Positions 10,601 through 16,594 of a stretch of 64,000 nucleotides of DNA are shown in pieces. The notes below the pieces were generated by a model, which searched no databases, was not told where the DNA came from, and saw nothing but the letters and a program-made list of their open reading frames with translations. Made by a program: the position numbers and the translations under genes. How positions within the stretch are numbered: the stretch's first letter is position 1; every line of letters begins with the position of its first letter. The DNA comes from Streptomyces hundungensis. Its GTDB lineage: Bacteria > Actinomycetota > Actinomycetes > Streptomycetales > Streptomycetaceae. The stretch is taken from positions 2,604,001 through 2,668,000 of the forward strand of contig NZ_CP032698.1 in assembly GCF_003627815.1 (NCBI RefSeq). Direction: 5' to 3'.

Positions 10601-10836
10601 GGGCCGAGAAGCTCCGTGAGCCCAAGGCCGGCGGGGTCACTCCCTCCGGTCTCCCCCGGCGGGTGCCCAAGGCCAATCTGGTCGAGGGCGCGGCCGAGCA
10701 GACCCCGCAGGGCGGCCCCCAGGTCTCCCGCGCTCCGGAGGACGTCCGCGGCAGGTTGAGCAACCTGCGCCGCGGTGTCCAGCAGGGCCGTAACGCGGGG
10801 TCGGAGACAAGTAACACCTACAACCAGGAGCGTTAG
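7627..10836 (+). CDS. cvnA2: Conservon sensor CvnA, second copy
   Basis: 1069-residue paralogue of CvnA1. TM1 is near residues 60-80, the NIT-type sensing region extends to about 390, and TM2 is near 391-413. HAMP, the LDHLATRMRRNGENLLVLAG helix, the N-box VHLLAELLENA and the G1 box DKGIGLT follow. The cytoplasmic kinase-like half is very close to CvnA1, while the extracytoplasmic half differs, so the two should sense different cues. The tail (about 790-900) is Tyr/Gln-rich with repeated DGSY/EGSY units instead of the TGQ[YF] repeats of CvnA1. The final 100 residues again carry GLPRRVPKANLV and DVRGRLSNLRRGVQQGR. The GTG start has GAGAGG 11 bp upstream. It ends 1 bp before cvnB2. Confidence 0.92.
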   Translation: MKRSRTSSATQQARGNFTPPERTVVPPPARQTSAQDSAAKDAPGSSSRFSPRNWRVATRLNAILLIPVLVGLVMGGFEVNGSIATWRDARNAEKVANIVRAASDYGQALLNERDLTAEPLLQNKRDSDVVSKAYATSDAARAKFDEAVQGMPDTPSLKRRLAKVREAEKTLEDLRKTAYAKGVEAKNPVLTEEGYTAIPHYLSTFSNELGLGTGNITSYGRMVYAVDLAKSAESLQRSIGLHLLLRPSDDAKTFQMQVKAFNSYNYLEFIALGEFDAGGTDADSQHLKDVMTTRAAKVAQEFPGAKQQADNGPHIGAAPAADGSIYNGMAAAIGEGRTVKQLKAEGITPEAWMAASTSKFDGYSEIEDDLVGKAVTEAGQIADDAKSTAYINGAIVVVSLLAAFILAGMVARQMSRSMRRLRNAAFDVAEQRLPMLVDQLSRTEPGRVDTRVEAIPIDSTDEIGEVARAFDQVHREAVRLAAEQALLRGNVNAIFTNLSRRNQSLIEGQLTLITDLENNEADPDQLESLFKLDHLATRMRRNGENLLVLAGEEPGRRWDQPVPLVDVLRAASSEVESYERIELSGVPEAEIHGRAVTDLVHLLAELLENATTFSSPQTKVRVTATRLPDGRVMVEIHDKGIGLTAEDFADINHRLANPPTVDAAVSQRMGLFVVGRLADRHGIRVQLRPSGEQAGTTSLVMLPDPITHGGGGESASMGDDFTVSSIIPEQHQQQPYEAAPAPMRTAAELGFDDSRYETGEQADPHELDPVNRSLMREERRAALEAQAQGGERPLFRDEVEPQQHQAYDGSYDNQQQYLGQDQSYEGSYEPQRTDGYDGSYQNQPYAPEHTGGYAQDSYAPQDGYRESAYPEGSYAEPTADQGPFEAPYSPQAPQDDWPRDNTYQEPYAAPFQPEAESAEEPRGVPGGAADRVGFDRPGATPAPAHELTDAGLPRRGGPQGWTAESEQEQERPETSDGPAGDWRSTNDERWTRAEKLREPKAGGVTPSGLPRRVPKANLVEGAAEQTPQGGPQVSRAPEDVRGRLSNLRRGVQQGRNAGSETSNTYNQER

Positions 10837-10837
10837 T

Positions 10838-11260
10838 GTGAGCCCGATGAGCCAGGCGGCGCAGAATCTGAACTGGTTGATCACCAACTTCGTGGACAAC
10901 ACCCCCGGGGTGTCCCACACGGTGGTGGTCTCCGCCGACGGACTCCTGCTGGCGATGTCCGAAGGCTTCCCCCGGGACCGGGCCGATCAGCTGGCGGCCG
11001 TGGCCTCCGGTCTGACGTCCCTCACCGCGGGCGCCTCCCGGATCTTCGAAGGCGGCGCCGTCAACCAGACGGTGGTGGAGATGGAGCGCGGCTTCCTCTT
11101 CATCATGTCCGTCTCCGACGGTTCCTCGCTCGCCGTCCTCTCCCACCCGGAGGCCGACATCGGCCTGGTGGGTTACGAGATGGCGCTGCTCGTGGACCGG
11201 GCCGGGAGCGTGCTGACTCCCGACCTCCGCGCGGAGCTTCAGGGAAGCCTTCTTAACTAG
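10838..11260 (+). CDS. cvnB2: Roadblock/LC7 domain protein CvnB, second copy
   Basis: 140-residue Roadblock/LC7 protein differing from CvnB1 at only a handful of positions (for example GGAVNQTVVE for GGSVAQTVVE, and a C-terminal Asn for His). The start is GTG 10838, preceded by AGGAG at good spacing, with the same non-ATG start position as cvnB1. It follows cvnA2 after one base. The predicted role is as an adaptor or regulator of the CvnD GTPase at the membrane. Because CvnB1 and CvnB2 are so alike, cross-talk between the two conservons is plausible; that is inference. Confidence 0.92.
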   Translation: MSPMSQAAQNLNWLITNFVDNTPGVSHTVVVSADGLLLAMSEGFPRDRADQLAAVASGLTSLTAGASRIFEGGAVNQTVVEMERGFLFIMSVSDGSSLAVLSHPEADIGLVGYEMALLVDRAGSVLTPDLRAELQGSLLN

Positions 11261-11302
11261 TTACCGATCAGTTCTCAATCAGCAGACAGGCCGTGCGTTT
11301 CT

Positions 11303-11330
11303 CGCCACCGCCCCATAAAGTGCGGTGGCG
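11303..11330 (+). terminator. Hairpin between cvnB2 and cvnC2
   Basis: Perfect 9-bp stem CGCCACCGC / GCGGTGGCG with a 10-base A/T-containing loop in the 111-bp B-C gap. The sequence is unrelated to the hairpin at 6131-6161 but the position is the same. Confidence 0.5.
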
Positions 11331-11371
11331 CGGCCCCAATGGGACGGGCACCGGTAGTCGGAGGAGGAAAC

Positions 11372-11953
11372 GTGACAACACCCCCAGGCGGGCACCCCTA
11401 CAGCGGTGGACAGCAGTCTCCGGGTGAGCACGGCCAGAACCGCTTCAACTACCCCTCCGCGCCCGGCAGACAGGGTCAGGGCCAGGGCCAGTACCAGGGG
11501 CCCTACCAGCAGCCGAACCGCCGGCCCGGCCCCTATGACCAGCCGCCGCAGCCCCGCATCGAAACGGTGCAGCCGCGGCAGAGCCCGCAGTCCTCACCCG
11601 CGGGAGGCACGCACAATCCCCTTGTGCGTCCGTACGCCATGACCGGCGGCCGTACGCGGCCGCGCTACCAGCTCGCCATCGAGGCGCTGGTGCACACCAC
11701 GGCCGAACCGGCAAGGCTGCAAGGGCAGTTGCCCGAGCACCAGCGGATCTGCCACCTGTGCCGCGAGATCAAGTCGGTCGCCGAGATCTCGGCACTCCTC
11801 ACCATCCCCCTCGGCGTTGCCCGGATCCTCGTAGCCGACCTGGCCGAGGCCGGACTTGTCGCCATCCACCAGCCCGGCGGCGACGAGTCCGCCGGCGGAC
11901 AGCCAGACGTGACACTGCTCGAAAGGGTGCTCAGTGGACTTCGCAAGCTCTAG
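11372..11953 (+). CDS. cvnC2: DUF742 protein CvnC, second copy
   Basis: 193-residue DUF742 protein. The first 75 residues are Gly/Gln/Pro-rich and probably disordered (VTTPPGGHPYSGGQ...); the conserved domain then begins at LVRPYAMTGGRTRPRYQLAIEAL and runs to DVTLLERVLSGLRKL. The start is GTG 11372, placed by the strong GGAGGAGGA at 11361-11369; a longer frame from 11339 has no site. It overlaps cvnD2 by 20 bp. Compared with CvnC1 it has the same domain but a much longer N-terminal extension. Confidence 0.92.
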   Translation: MTTPPGGHPYSGGQQSPGEHGQNRFNYPSAPGRQGQGQGQYQGPYQQPNRRPGPYDQPPQPRIETVQPRQSPQSSPAGGTHNPLVRPYAMTGGRTRPRYQLAIEALVHTTAEPARLQGQLPEHQRICHLCREIKSVAEISALLTIPLGVARILVADLAEAGLVAIHQPGGDESAGGQPDVTLLERVLSGLRKL

Positions 11954-12515
11954 CGGCGGTGCCGCCCGTTCCACCACGTCGGCGAAGATCGTGGTGGCGG
12001 GCGGCTTCGGCGTGGGCAAGACCACGTTCGTCGGCGCGGTCTCGGAGATCAACCCCCTGCGCACCGAAGCCGTGATGACGTCCGCGAGCGCGGGCATCGA
12101 CGACCTGACCCACACCGGGGACAAGACGACCACCACGGTCGCCATGGACTTCGGCCGCATCACCCTCGACCAGGACCTCATCCTCTACCTGTTCGGCACC
12201 CCCGGACAGGACCGCTTCTGGTTCATGTGGGACGACCTCGTCCGCGGCGCCATCGGCGCCGTCGTCCTCGTCGACACCCGCCGCCTCGCCGACTGCTTCC
12301 CCGCCGTCGACTACTTCGAAAACTCAGGACTCCCCTTCGTCATCGCCCTCAACGGCTTCGACGGACACCAGCCCTACACACCCGACGAAGTACGCGAAGC
12401 ACTCCAGATCGGGCCCGACACCCCCATCATCGTCACCGACGCACGCCACCGCGCCGACGCCAAAAGCGCCCTCATCACCCTCGTCGAACACGCCCTCATG
12501 GCCCGCCTCCGCTGA
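11934..12515 (+). CDS. cvnD2: Conservon Ras-like GTPase CvnD, second copy
   Basis: 193-residue GTPase identical to CvnD1 except for the C-terminal residue (Arg for Lys). P-loop, GTPGQDR and NGFD boxes are as in CvnD1. Identity at DNA level runs from 11924 to 12509 with no mismatch seen, whereas the flanking cvnC genes differ at many silent and coding positions. That pattern points to recent gene conversion rather than simple retention after an old duplication. It is the last gene of conservon 2 and is followed by repeat-rich intergenic DNA with GGGGCTCCGCCCC hairpins that can serve as terminator. Confidence 0.95.
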   Translation: MDFASSSGGAARSTTSAKIVVAGGFGVGKTTFVGAVSEINPLRTEAVMTSASAGIDDLTHTGDKTTTTVAMDFGRITLDQDLILYLFGTPGQDRFWFMWDDLVRGAIGAVVLVDTRRLADCFPAVDYFENSGLPFVIALNGFDGHQPYTPDEVREALQIGPDTPIIVTDARHRADAKSALITLVEHALMARLR

Positions 12516-12957
12516 CCCCGCCCGCCCGGAGCCCCGGCCCCCTGGGGCTCCGCCCCAGCCCCTTTGCCCACCCACCCGCCCGTGCAACGGGTTGGATGGT
12601 TCGGGCCTTCCTGGGGCTCCGCCCCAGACCCCGTTCGCGCCTGAACGGCGCTCGTCCTCAATCGCCGGACAGGCTGAGGTGGCCGATGCCGGCCAGCACC
12701 GATCCTGCTAGGGGCGCGGGGAACTGCGCGAGACGCGGGCACGGTCCGCAGACGAACACGGGTTTCCAGGGGCGTCCCCGCACCGGGTAGTTAGGGGCGC
12801 GGGGAACTGCGCAAGAAGCGACCACGGCCCGCGGACGAAGACGGGTTTTTGGGGGCGCGGGGAACTGCGCGGGAAGCGGGCACGGCCCGCAGGTTCGAGG
12901 GGGTTCAGGGGCGCGGGGAACTGCGCAAAACGTGGCCCCGGGCCGAGAAACCCCCGG
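12516..12957. repeat. Modular intergenic repeat block between convergent genes
   Basis: Non-coding. It contains GGGGCTCCGCCCC hairpins (12544 region and 12605 region), a CCCACCCACCCGCCCGTG module near 12566, and a module reading CGCTCGTCCTCAATCGCCGG (about 12650). Four copies of GGGGCGCGGGGAACTGCGC follow, starting at 12711, 12794, 12852 and 12908, the last three spaced 56-58 bp. Between the latter units a degenerate 'cacGGcCCGCggACGAAgaCGGGTTT' segment recurs. The same modules occur at 20285-20722, 24304-24898 and 41225-41465. The hairpins probably terminate cvnD2. Confidence 0.8.
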
Positions 12958-13788
12958 TCAGCGCAGTAGAGCGGCCAGGGTCCCGGCGAAGGGGGCCGGG
13001 TGGGTCACCACCCCCACGTGGCCCCCCGCGAACTCCGCGAGAGCGACCCCGTACCGCTCCCCCAACCACGCCGCCGGCCGCCACAGCCGCAACCCGTACG
13101 ACGCCCACCCCACCGCCGGCACCAACTTCCCCCCGCACGCGTCGAGTTGAGCCAGATCCGGCTCATGCGCACTGAACGGCCCCAGAACGCGCCCCAGGAA
13201 GAACGCCGAGTTCCCCCGCACCCGCTCGAACGTGGTGAGCATCCGCGGCGAGAGCCCGGACAGGTCCGGCTTCTCGCCCCGCTCCTCACCGCACCCCGCA
13301 CTCATCTCGGCCATCGCGGCGTCCACCCCCGCCTCGCGGAAGGTCGCCACGACATGGCTGAAAAAGGCGTGGTGCTCGGCCGCGTCGGGCAGCAGCGAGA
13401 CGAGTACGGGCTCGTGCGCGACCACCCGCGCGATGCGCTCGGGGTGCCGTATGAGCAGCTCCACCGCGACGATCGCCCCCGAGCTGGTGCCGAAGACGTA
13501 CGCGGGCGACCCGTCCGGCGCCACCCGGTCGAGCAGCCGGTGGGCGTCCTCGGCCTGGGTCTCGACGCGCTGGTCCACGTCCGGCCCGTCGAGCGGGCTG
13601 CGGGAGTGGCCGCGGGGATCGTAGGTCACCACCGTGAAGCGGTCGGCGAGCGCGTCGGCGACCGGCTCGAAGATCCCGGCGTCCCCGCCGCCTCCCGGGA
13701 TGAGCAGCAGTACGGGCCCGGTGCCGCGCACCTCGTAGCGCAGGGTGGCGCCCGGCACCTTCAGCGTGCCGATGGTCGGTTCAGTCAT
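12958..13788 (-). CDS. Alpha/beta hydrolase
   Basis: 276-residue alpha/beta-hydrolase-fold protein. Visible are the oxyanion loop LLLIPGGGGDAGIF, the VVTYDPRGHSRSP strand, the nucleophile elbow FGTSSGAIVAVELL (GTSSG, Ser nucleophile) and a late His in FAGGHVGVVTHP. The start is ATG 13788 (MTEPTIGTLK), placed by GGGAGAAG upstream; the much longer reading is out of step with the overlapping regulator. It overlaps the stop of the TetR gene by 4 bp (ATGA), so the two form one coupled operon and the regulator probably controls the hydrolase. Substrate unknown; resembles small esterase or haloperoxidase-like hydrolases. Confidence 0.85.
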   Translation of the reverse strand: MTEPTIGTLKVPGATLRYEVRGTGPVLLLIPGGGGDAGIFEPVADALADRFTVVTYDPRGHSRSPLDGPDVDQRVETQAEDAHRLLDRVAPDGSPAYVFGTSSGAIVAVELLIRHPERIARVVAHEPVLVSLLPDAAEHHAFFSHVVATFREAGVDAAMAEMSAGCGEERGEKPDLSGLSPRMLTTFERVRGNSAFFLGRVLGPFSAHEPDLAQLDACGGKLVPAVGWASYGLRLWRPAAWLGERYGVALAEFAGGHVGVVTHPAPFAGTLAALLR

Positions 13789-14411
13789 CGTTCTTCTCCC
13801 CCCTCTTTCTCTTGGTCTTTCTCTTGGGCTTTCTCTTGGTCTTGGTCTCTGGGCCAGTGCTCCAGCAGGATGTGCAGGGCCTGGACCCCGCGCTCCCACG
13901 ACCTCTGCACCTCGCGGGGGTGGCCGAATCCGCCCTCCGCTTCGAGGCTGATGTAGCCGTGGAAGGTGCTGCGCAGCAGGCGTACCGCGTCGGTGAGGTC
14001 GGGCTCGGTGAGGCCGTAGGCGCGGAGCATCCCGTAGGTCGTGTCCGCGGTGCGCGCCATGACCGTAGAGCCGGCGAGCAGTTCGGGGTCGACCTGGTGC
14101 TGGGTGGCGGCGTACCGGCCGGGGTGGGCCAGCGCGTACGCCCGGTAGGCGTCGGCGAAGGCGACCAGGGCGTCCTTGCCGGCCCGGCCCGCGACGGCCG
14201 CCGCGATGGAGTCGATGAACTCGCTCGCCGCGTACAGCGTGACCCGCTGGCGCAGCTCGCGGAGGTTCTTGATGTGCGAATACAGGCTCGCGTCCTTGAC
14301 GCCGAAGCGCCGCGCGAGCGCGGACACCGTCAAGCCCTCGAACCCGACGTCGTCGGCCAGCTCGGCACCCGCCGCGGCGAGCCGCTCGGCCGTCAGCCCC
14401 ACGCGCACCAT
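13785..14411 (-). CDS. TetR family repressor
   Basis: 208-residue TetR-family regulator. The N-terminal helix-turn-helix is TVSALARRFGVKDASLYSHIKNLREL; the rest fits the TetR C-terminal WHG-type ligand domain. Start ATG 14411 (MVRVGLTAERL) has GAGGGGG at short distance; an ATG nine codons earlier has no site. The C-terminus ends in a low-complexity QEK repeat (about 15 residues) encoded by tandem T/C-rich repeats. A perfect palindrome at 14457-14475 lies 46 bp upstream, so autoregulation of the TetR-hydrolase operon is likely. Confidence 0.88.
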   Translation of the reverse strand: MVRVGLTAERLAAAGAELADDVGFEGLTVSALARRFGVKDASLYSHIKNLRELRQRVTLYAASEFIDSIAAAVAGRAGKDALVAFADAYRAYALAHPGRYAATQHQVDPELLAGSTVMARTADTTYGMLRAYGLTEPDLTDAVRLLRSTFHGYISLEAEGGFGHPREVQRSWERGVQALHILLEHWPRDQDQEKAQEKDQEKEGGEER

Positions 14412-14456
14412 GCGCACCCCCTCGTCTCGTTGCCACACCCTTCGATCTTCGACCCT

Positions 14457-14475
14457 AACCTAGGAGCCCTAGGTT
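14457..14475. promoter_or_regulatory. Palindromic operator upstream of TetR-hydrolase operon
   Basis: AACCTAGG-AGC-CCTAGGTT, a perfect 8-bp inverted repeat with a 3-bp spacer. It sits just upstream of the TetR start, the usual place for an autoregulatory TetR operator. A TTGCTA hexamer on the minus strand lies about 17 bp upstream of it and could be the -35. Confidence 0.6.
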
Positions 14476-14515
14476 TTCACCTAATTTTCCTAGCAATGGC
14501 GCACGGGGACAACGA

Positions 14516-14545
14516 AAAGCCCCCGCCGGCGGGGGCGGGGGCTTT
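14516..14545 (-). terminator. Rho-independent terminator of accB-accE
   Basis: AAAGCCCCCGCC / GGCGGGGGCTTT, a perfect 12-bp stem with a 6-base loop, ending in an A/T-flanked arm. It lies 20 bp past the accE stop on the minus strand. Confidence 0.75.
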
Positions 14546-14565
14546 CTGCGGGGCGACCGGAGCGG

Positions 14566-14778
14566 TCAGCCCTGCCAGGAGTGGGGGGCGCGGAAGCCGG
14601 GGGTGCGCTCCAGGCGGCGCCAGCCGGCGGTGGAGCGCCCGCGCTTGGGCGCGGCTGCGGGCTGGGCGGCGGCCCGCGCGAGCAGGACCGCGGTGATCGC
14701 GGCGAGCTCCTCGGGAGCGGCGTCGCCCTTCTCCACGCGGAGCAGGGACTCGGACGAGTTGGGGTTCGAGGTGGTCAA
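14566..14778 (-). CDS. accE: Acyl-CoA carboxylase epsilon subunit
   Basis: 70-residue epsilon subunit of the actinobacterial acyl-CoA carboxylase, a small protein that stabilises and stimulates the biotin-carboxylase/carboxyltransferase complex. The family core is recognisable (LLRVEKGDAAPEELAAITAVLLARAAA, then a basic WRRLERTPGFRAPHSWQG end). The start is TTG 14778, fixed by GAGGAG just upstream (14785-14790). It lies 12 bp after accB on the same strand and is clearly in its operon. A terminator follows. Assignment to AccE rather than another epsilon subunit depends on its partner. Confidence 0.88.
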   Translation of the reverse strand: MTTSNPNSSESLLRVEKGDAAPEELAAITAVLLARAAAQPAAAPKRGRSTAGWRRLERTPGFRAPHSWQG

Positions 14779-14790
14779 GTTCGTCTCCTC

Positions 14791-16374
14791 TTACTGAGGC
14801 GGGTTGCCGTGCTTGCGGGACGGCAGGTCGGCGTGCTTGGTCTTGAGCATCGCGAGGGAGGCGATCAGAACGGCCCGGGTCTCCGCCGGGTCGATCACGT
14901 CGTCCACCAGGCCGCGCTCGGCCGCGTAGTACGGGTGCATGAGCTCGGCCTTGTACTCCTTGACCATGCGGGTCCGCATCGCCTCGGGGTCCTCGGCCTC
15001 CGCGATCTGCCGACGGAAGATGACGTTCGCCGCGCCCTCCGCGCCCATCACCGCGATCTCGTTGGTGGGCCATGCGTAGGTGAGGTCCGCGCCGATGGAC
15101 TGGGAGTCCATGACGATGTACGCGCCGCCGTACGCCTTGCGCAGGATCAGCGAGATCCGCGGAACCGTCGCGTTGCAGTACGCGTACAGCAGCTTCGCGC
15201 CGTGCCGGATGATCCCACCGTGCTCCTGGGAGACGCCCGGCAGGAAGCCGGGGACGTCCAACAGGGTGACGATCGGGATGTTGAAGGCGTCACACATCTG
15301 GACGAAGCGGGCCGCCTTCTCCGAGGCCTCGATGTCCAGGACGCCCGCCAGCGACTGCGGCTGGTTGGCCACGATGCCGACGACCTGGCCGTCGAAGCGC
15401 GCCAGCGCGCAGATGATGTTGCGGGCCCAGCGCTCGTGGACCTCCAGGAAGTCGCCGTCGTCGACGAGCTCCTCGATCACCTTGTGCATGTCGTACGGGC
15501 GGTTGCCGTCGGCGGGCACCAGGTCGAGCAGGACCTCCGAGCGGCGGTCGGCCGGGTCGTCGCTCGGGTGGACCGGCGGGTTCTCCCGGTTGTTGGAGGG
15601 GAGCATCGAGATCAGATACCGCACCTCCGCCAGGCACGTCTCCTCGTCGTCGTACGCGAAGTGCGCCACGCCGGAGGTCTCGGCGTGCACGTCCGCGCCG
15701 CCGAGGCCGTTCTGGGTAATCTCCTCGCCCGTCACCGCGCGCACCACGTCCGGTCCCGTGATGAACATCTGGGACGTCTCGCGGACCATGAAGACGAAGT
15801 CCGTCAGGGCGGGGCTGTAGGCGGCGCCGCCCGCGCACGGGCCCAGCATCACCGAGATCTGCGGGATCACACCCGACGCCCTGGTGTTGCGCTGGAAAAT
15901 GCCGCCATAACCGGCGAGCGCGCTGACGCCCTCCTGGATCCGGGCGCCCGCACCGTCGTTCAGGGAGACCAGGGGCGCGCCCGCCGCGATGGCCATGTCC
16001 ATGATCTTGTGGATCTTCGTGGCGTGGGCCTCGCCCAGCGCGCCGCCGAAGATGCGGAAGTCATGGGCGTACACGAAGACCGTGCGGCCCTCCACCGTGC
16101 CCCAACCGGTGATCACACCGTCGGTGTACGGCTTCTTCGCCTCCAGGCCGAAGCCCACCGCCCGGTGCCGGCGCAACTGCTCCACCTCGTGGAACGAGTC
16201 CGGGTCGAGCAGCAGGTCGATGCGCTCGCGGGCGGTCAGCTTGCCCTTGGCATGCTGCGCCTCGGTCGCGCGCTCACTGGGCCCACGACGGGCTTCCTCA
16301 CGCAGGGCGAGGAGTTCCGCCACACGTCCACGCGTATCGCTCGGCTCACCCGGGGTCTGGTCCACAACGGTCAT
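14791..16374 (-). CDS. accB: Acetyl/propionyl-CoA carboxylase carboxyltransferase (beta) subunit
   Basis: 527-residue carboxyltransferase subunit that moves carboxybiotin CO2 onto acyl-CoA to make malonyl- or methylmalonyl-CoA, feeding fatty-acid and polyketide synthesis. The two crotonase-like halves are complete, with oxyanion-hole regions SLNDGAGARIQEG and LRKAYGGAYIVMDS. The residue that sets substrate range in Streptomyces carboxylases (Asp422 in PccB, Ile420 in AccB) is Ile420 here, so an AccB-type enzyme accepting acetyl- and propionyl-CoA is expected. The alpha (biotin) subunit is not in the window. It is transcribed with accE. The start is ATG 16374 with AGGG upstream. Confidence 0.93.
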   Translation of the reverse strand: MTVVDQTPGEPSDTRGRVAELLALREEARRGPSERATEAQHAKGKLTARERIDLLLDPDSFHEVEQLRRHRAVGFGLEAKKPYTDGVITGWGTVEGRTVFVYAHDFRIFGGALGEAHATKIHKIMDMAIAAGAPLVSLNDGAGARIQEGVSALAGYGGIFQRNTRASGVIPQISVMLGPCAGGAAYSPALTDFVFMVRETSQMFITGPDVVRAVTGEEITQNGLGGADVHAETSGVAHFAYDDEETCLAEVRYLISMLPSNNRENPPVHPSDDPADRRSEVLLDLVPADGNRPYDMHKVIEELVDDGDFLEVHERWARNIICALARFDGQVVGIVANQPQSLAGVLDIEASEKAARFVQMCDAFNIPIVTLLDVPGFLPGVSQEHGGIIRHGAKLLYAYCNATVPRISLILRKAYGGAYIVMDSQSIGADLTYAWPTNEIAVMGAEGAANVIFRRQIAEAEDPEAMRTRMVKEYKAELMHPYYAAERGLVDDVIDPAETRAVLIASLAMLKTKHADLPSRKHGNPPQ

Positions 16375-16388
16375 GTATCGACCCTACG

Positions 16389-16440
16389 AAAGGGGTCAAG
16401 GATTTCCTCCGTCGACTCCGAACAGTCTCACGACCCCTTT
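16389..16440. promoter_or_regulatory. Inverted repeat in accB upstream region
   Basis: AAAGGGGTC (16389-16397) and GACCCCTTT (16432-16440), perfect 9-bp arms separated by 34 bp, immediately upstream of the accB start. It could be a regulator site or a leader hairpin. No known fatty-acid regulator motif was matched. Confidence 0.4.
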
Positions 16441-16594
16441 CCTAGTGGGGCCTGACAGTAGACCTGCACCGGGCGGCCGACTCGACAGCTCAGGGGCACC
16501 GAGATCTGTTGGGTGTCGACAACGACCGGAGGGGCGGCGTCAGCGTCACGTCAGCGCCGTGCCCGTCTCGCGTCAGCCGGGTGTCAGCCTCCGG

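Noticed and set aside
12516..12957. Small frames inside the repeat blocks (also at 20285-20722, 24304-24898 and 41225-41465)
   Set aside because: They are translations of repeated units and change with unit copy number; the same peptides recur in every block.
12958..14436. 492-codon reading joining the hydrolase to upstream sequence
   Set aside because: The upstream part overlaps the TetR gene in another frame; the hydrolase has its own ATG with ribosome-binding site at 13788.
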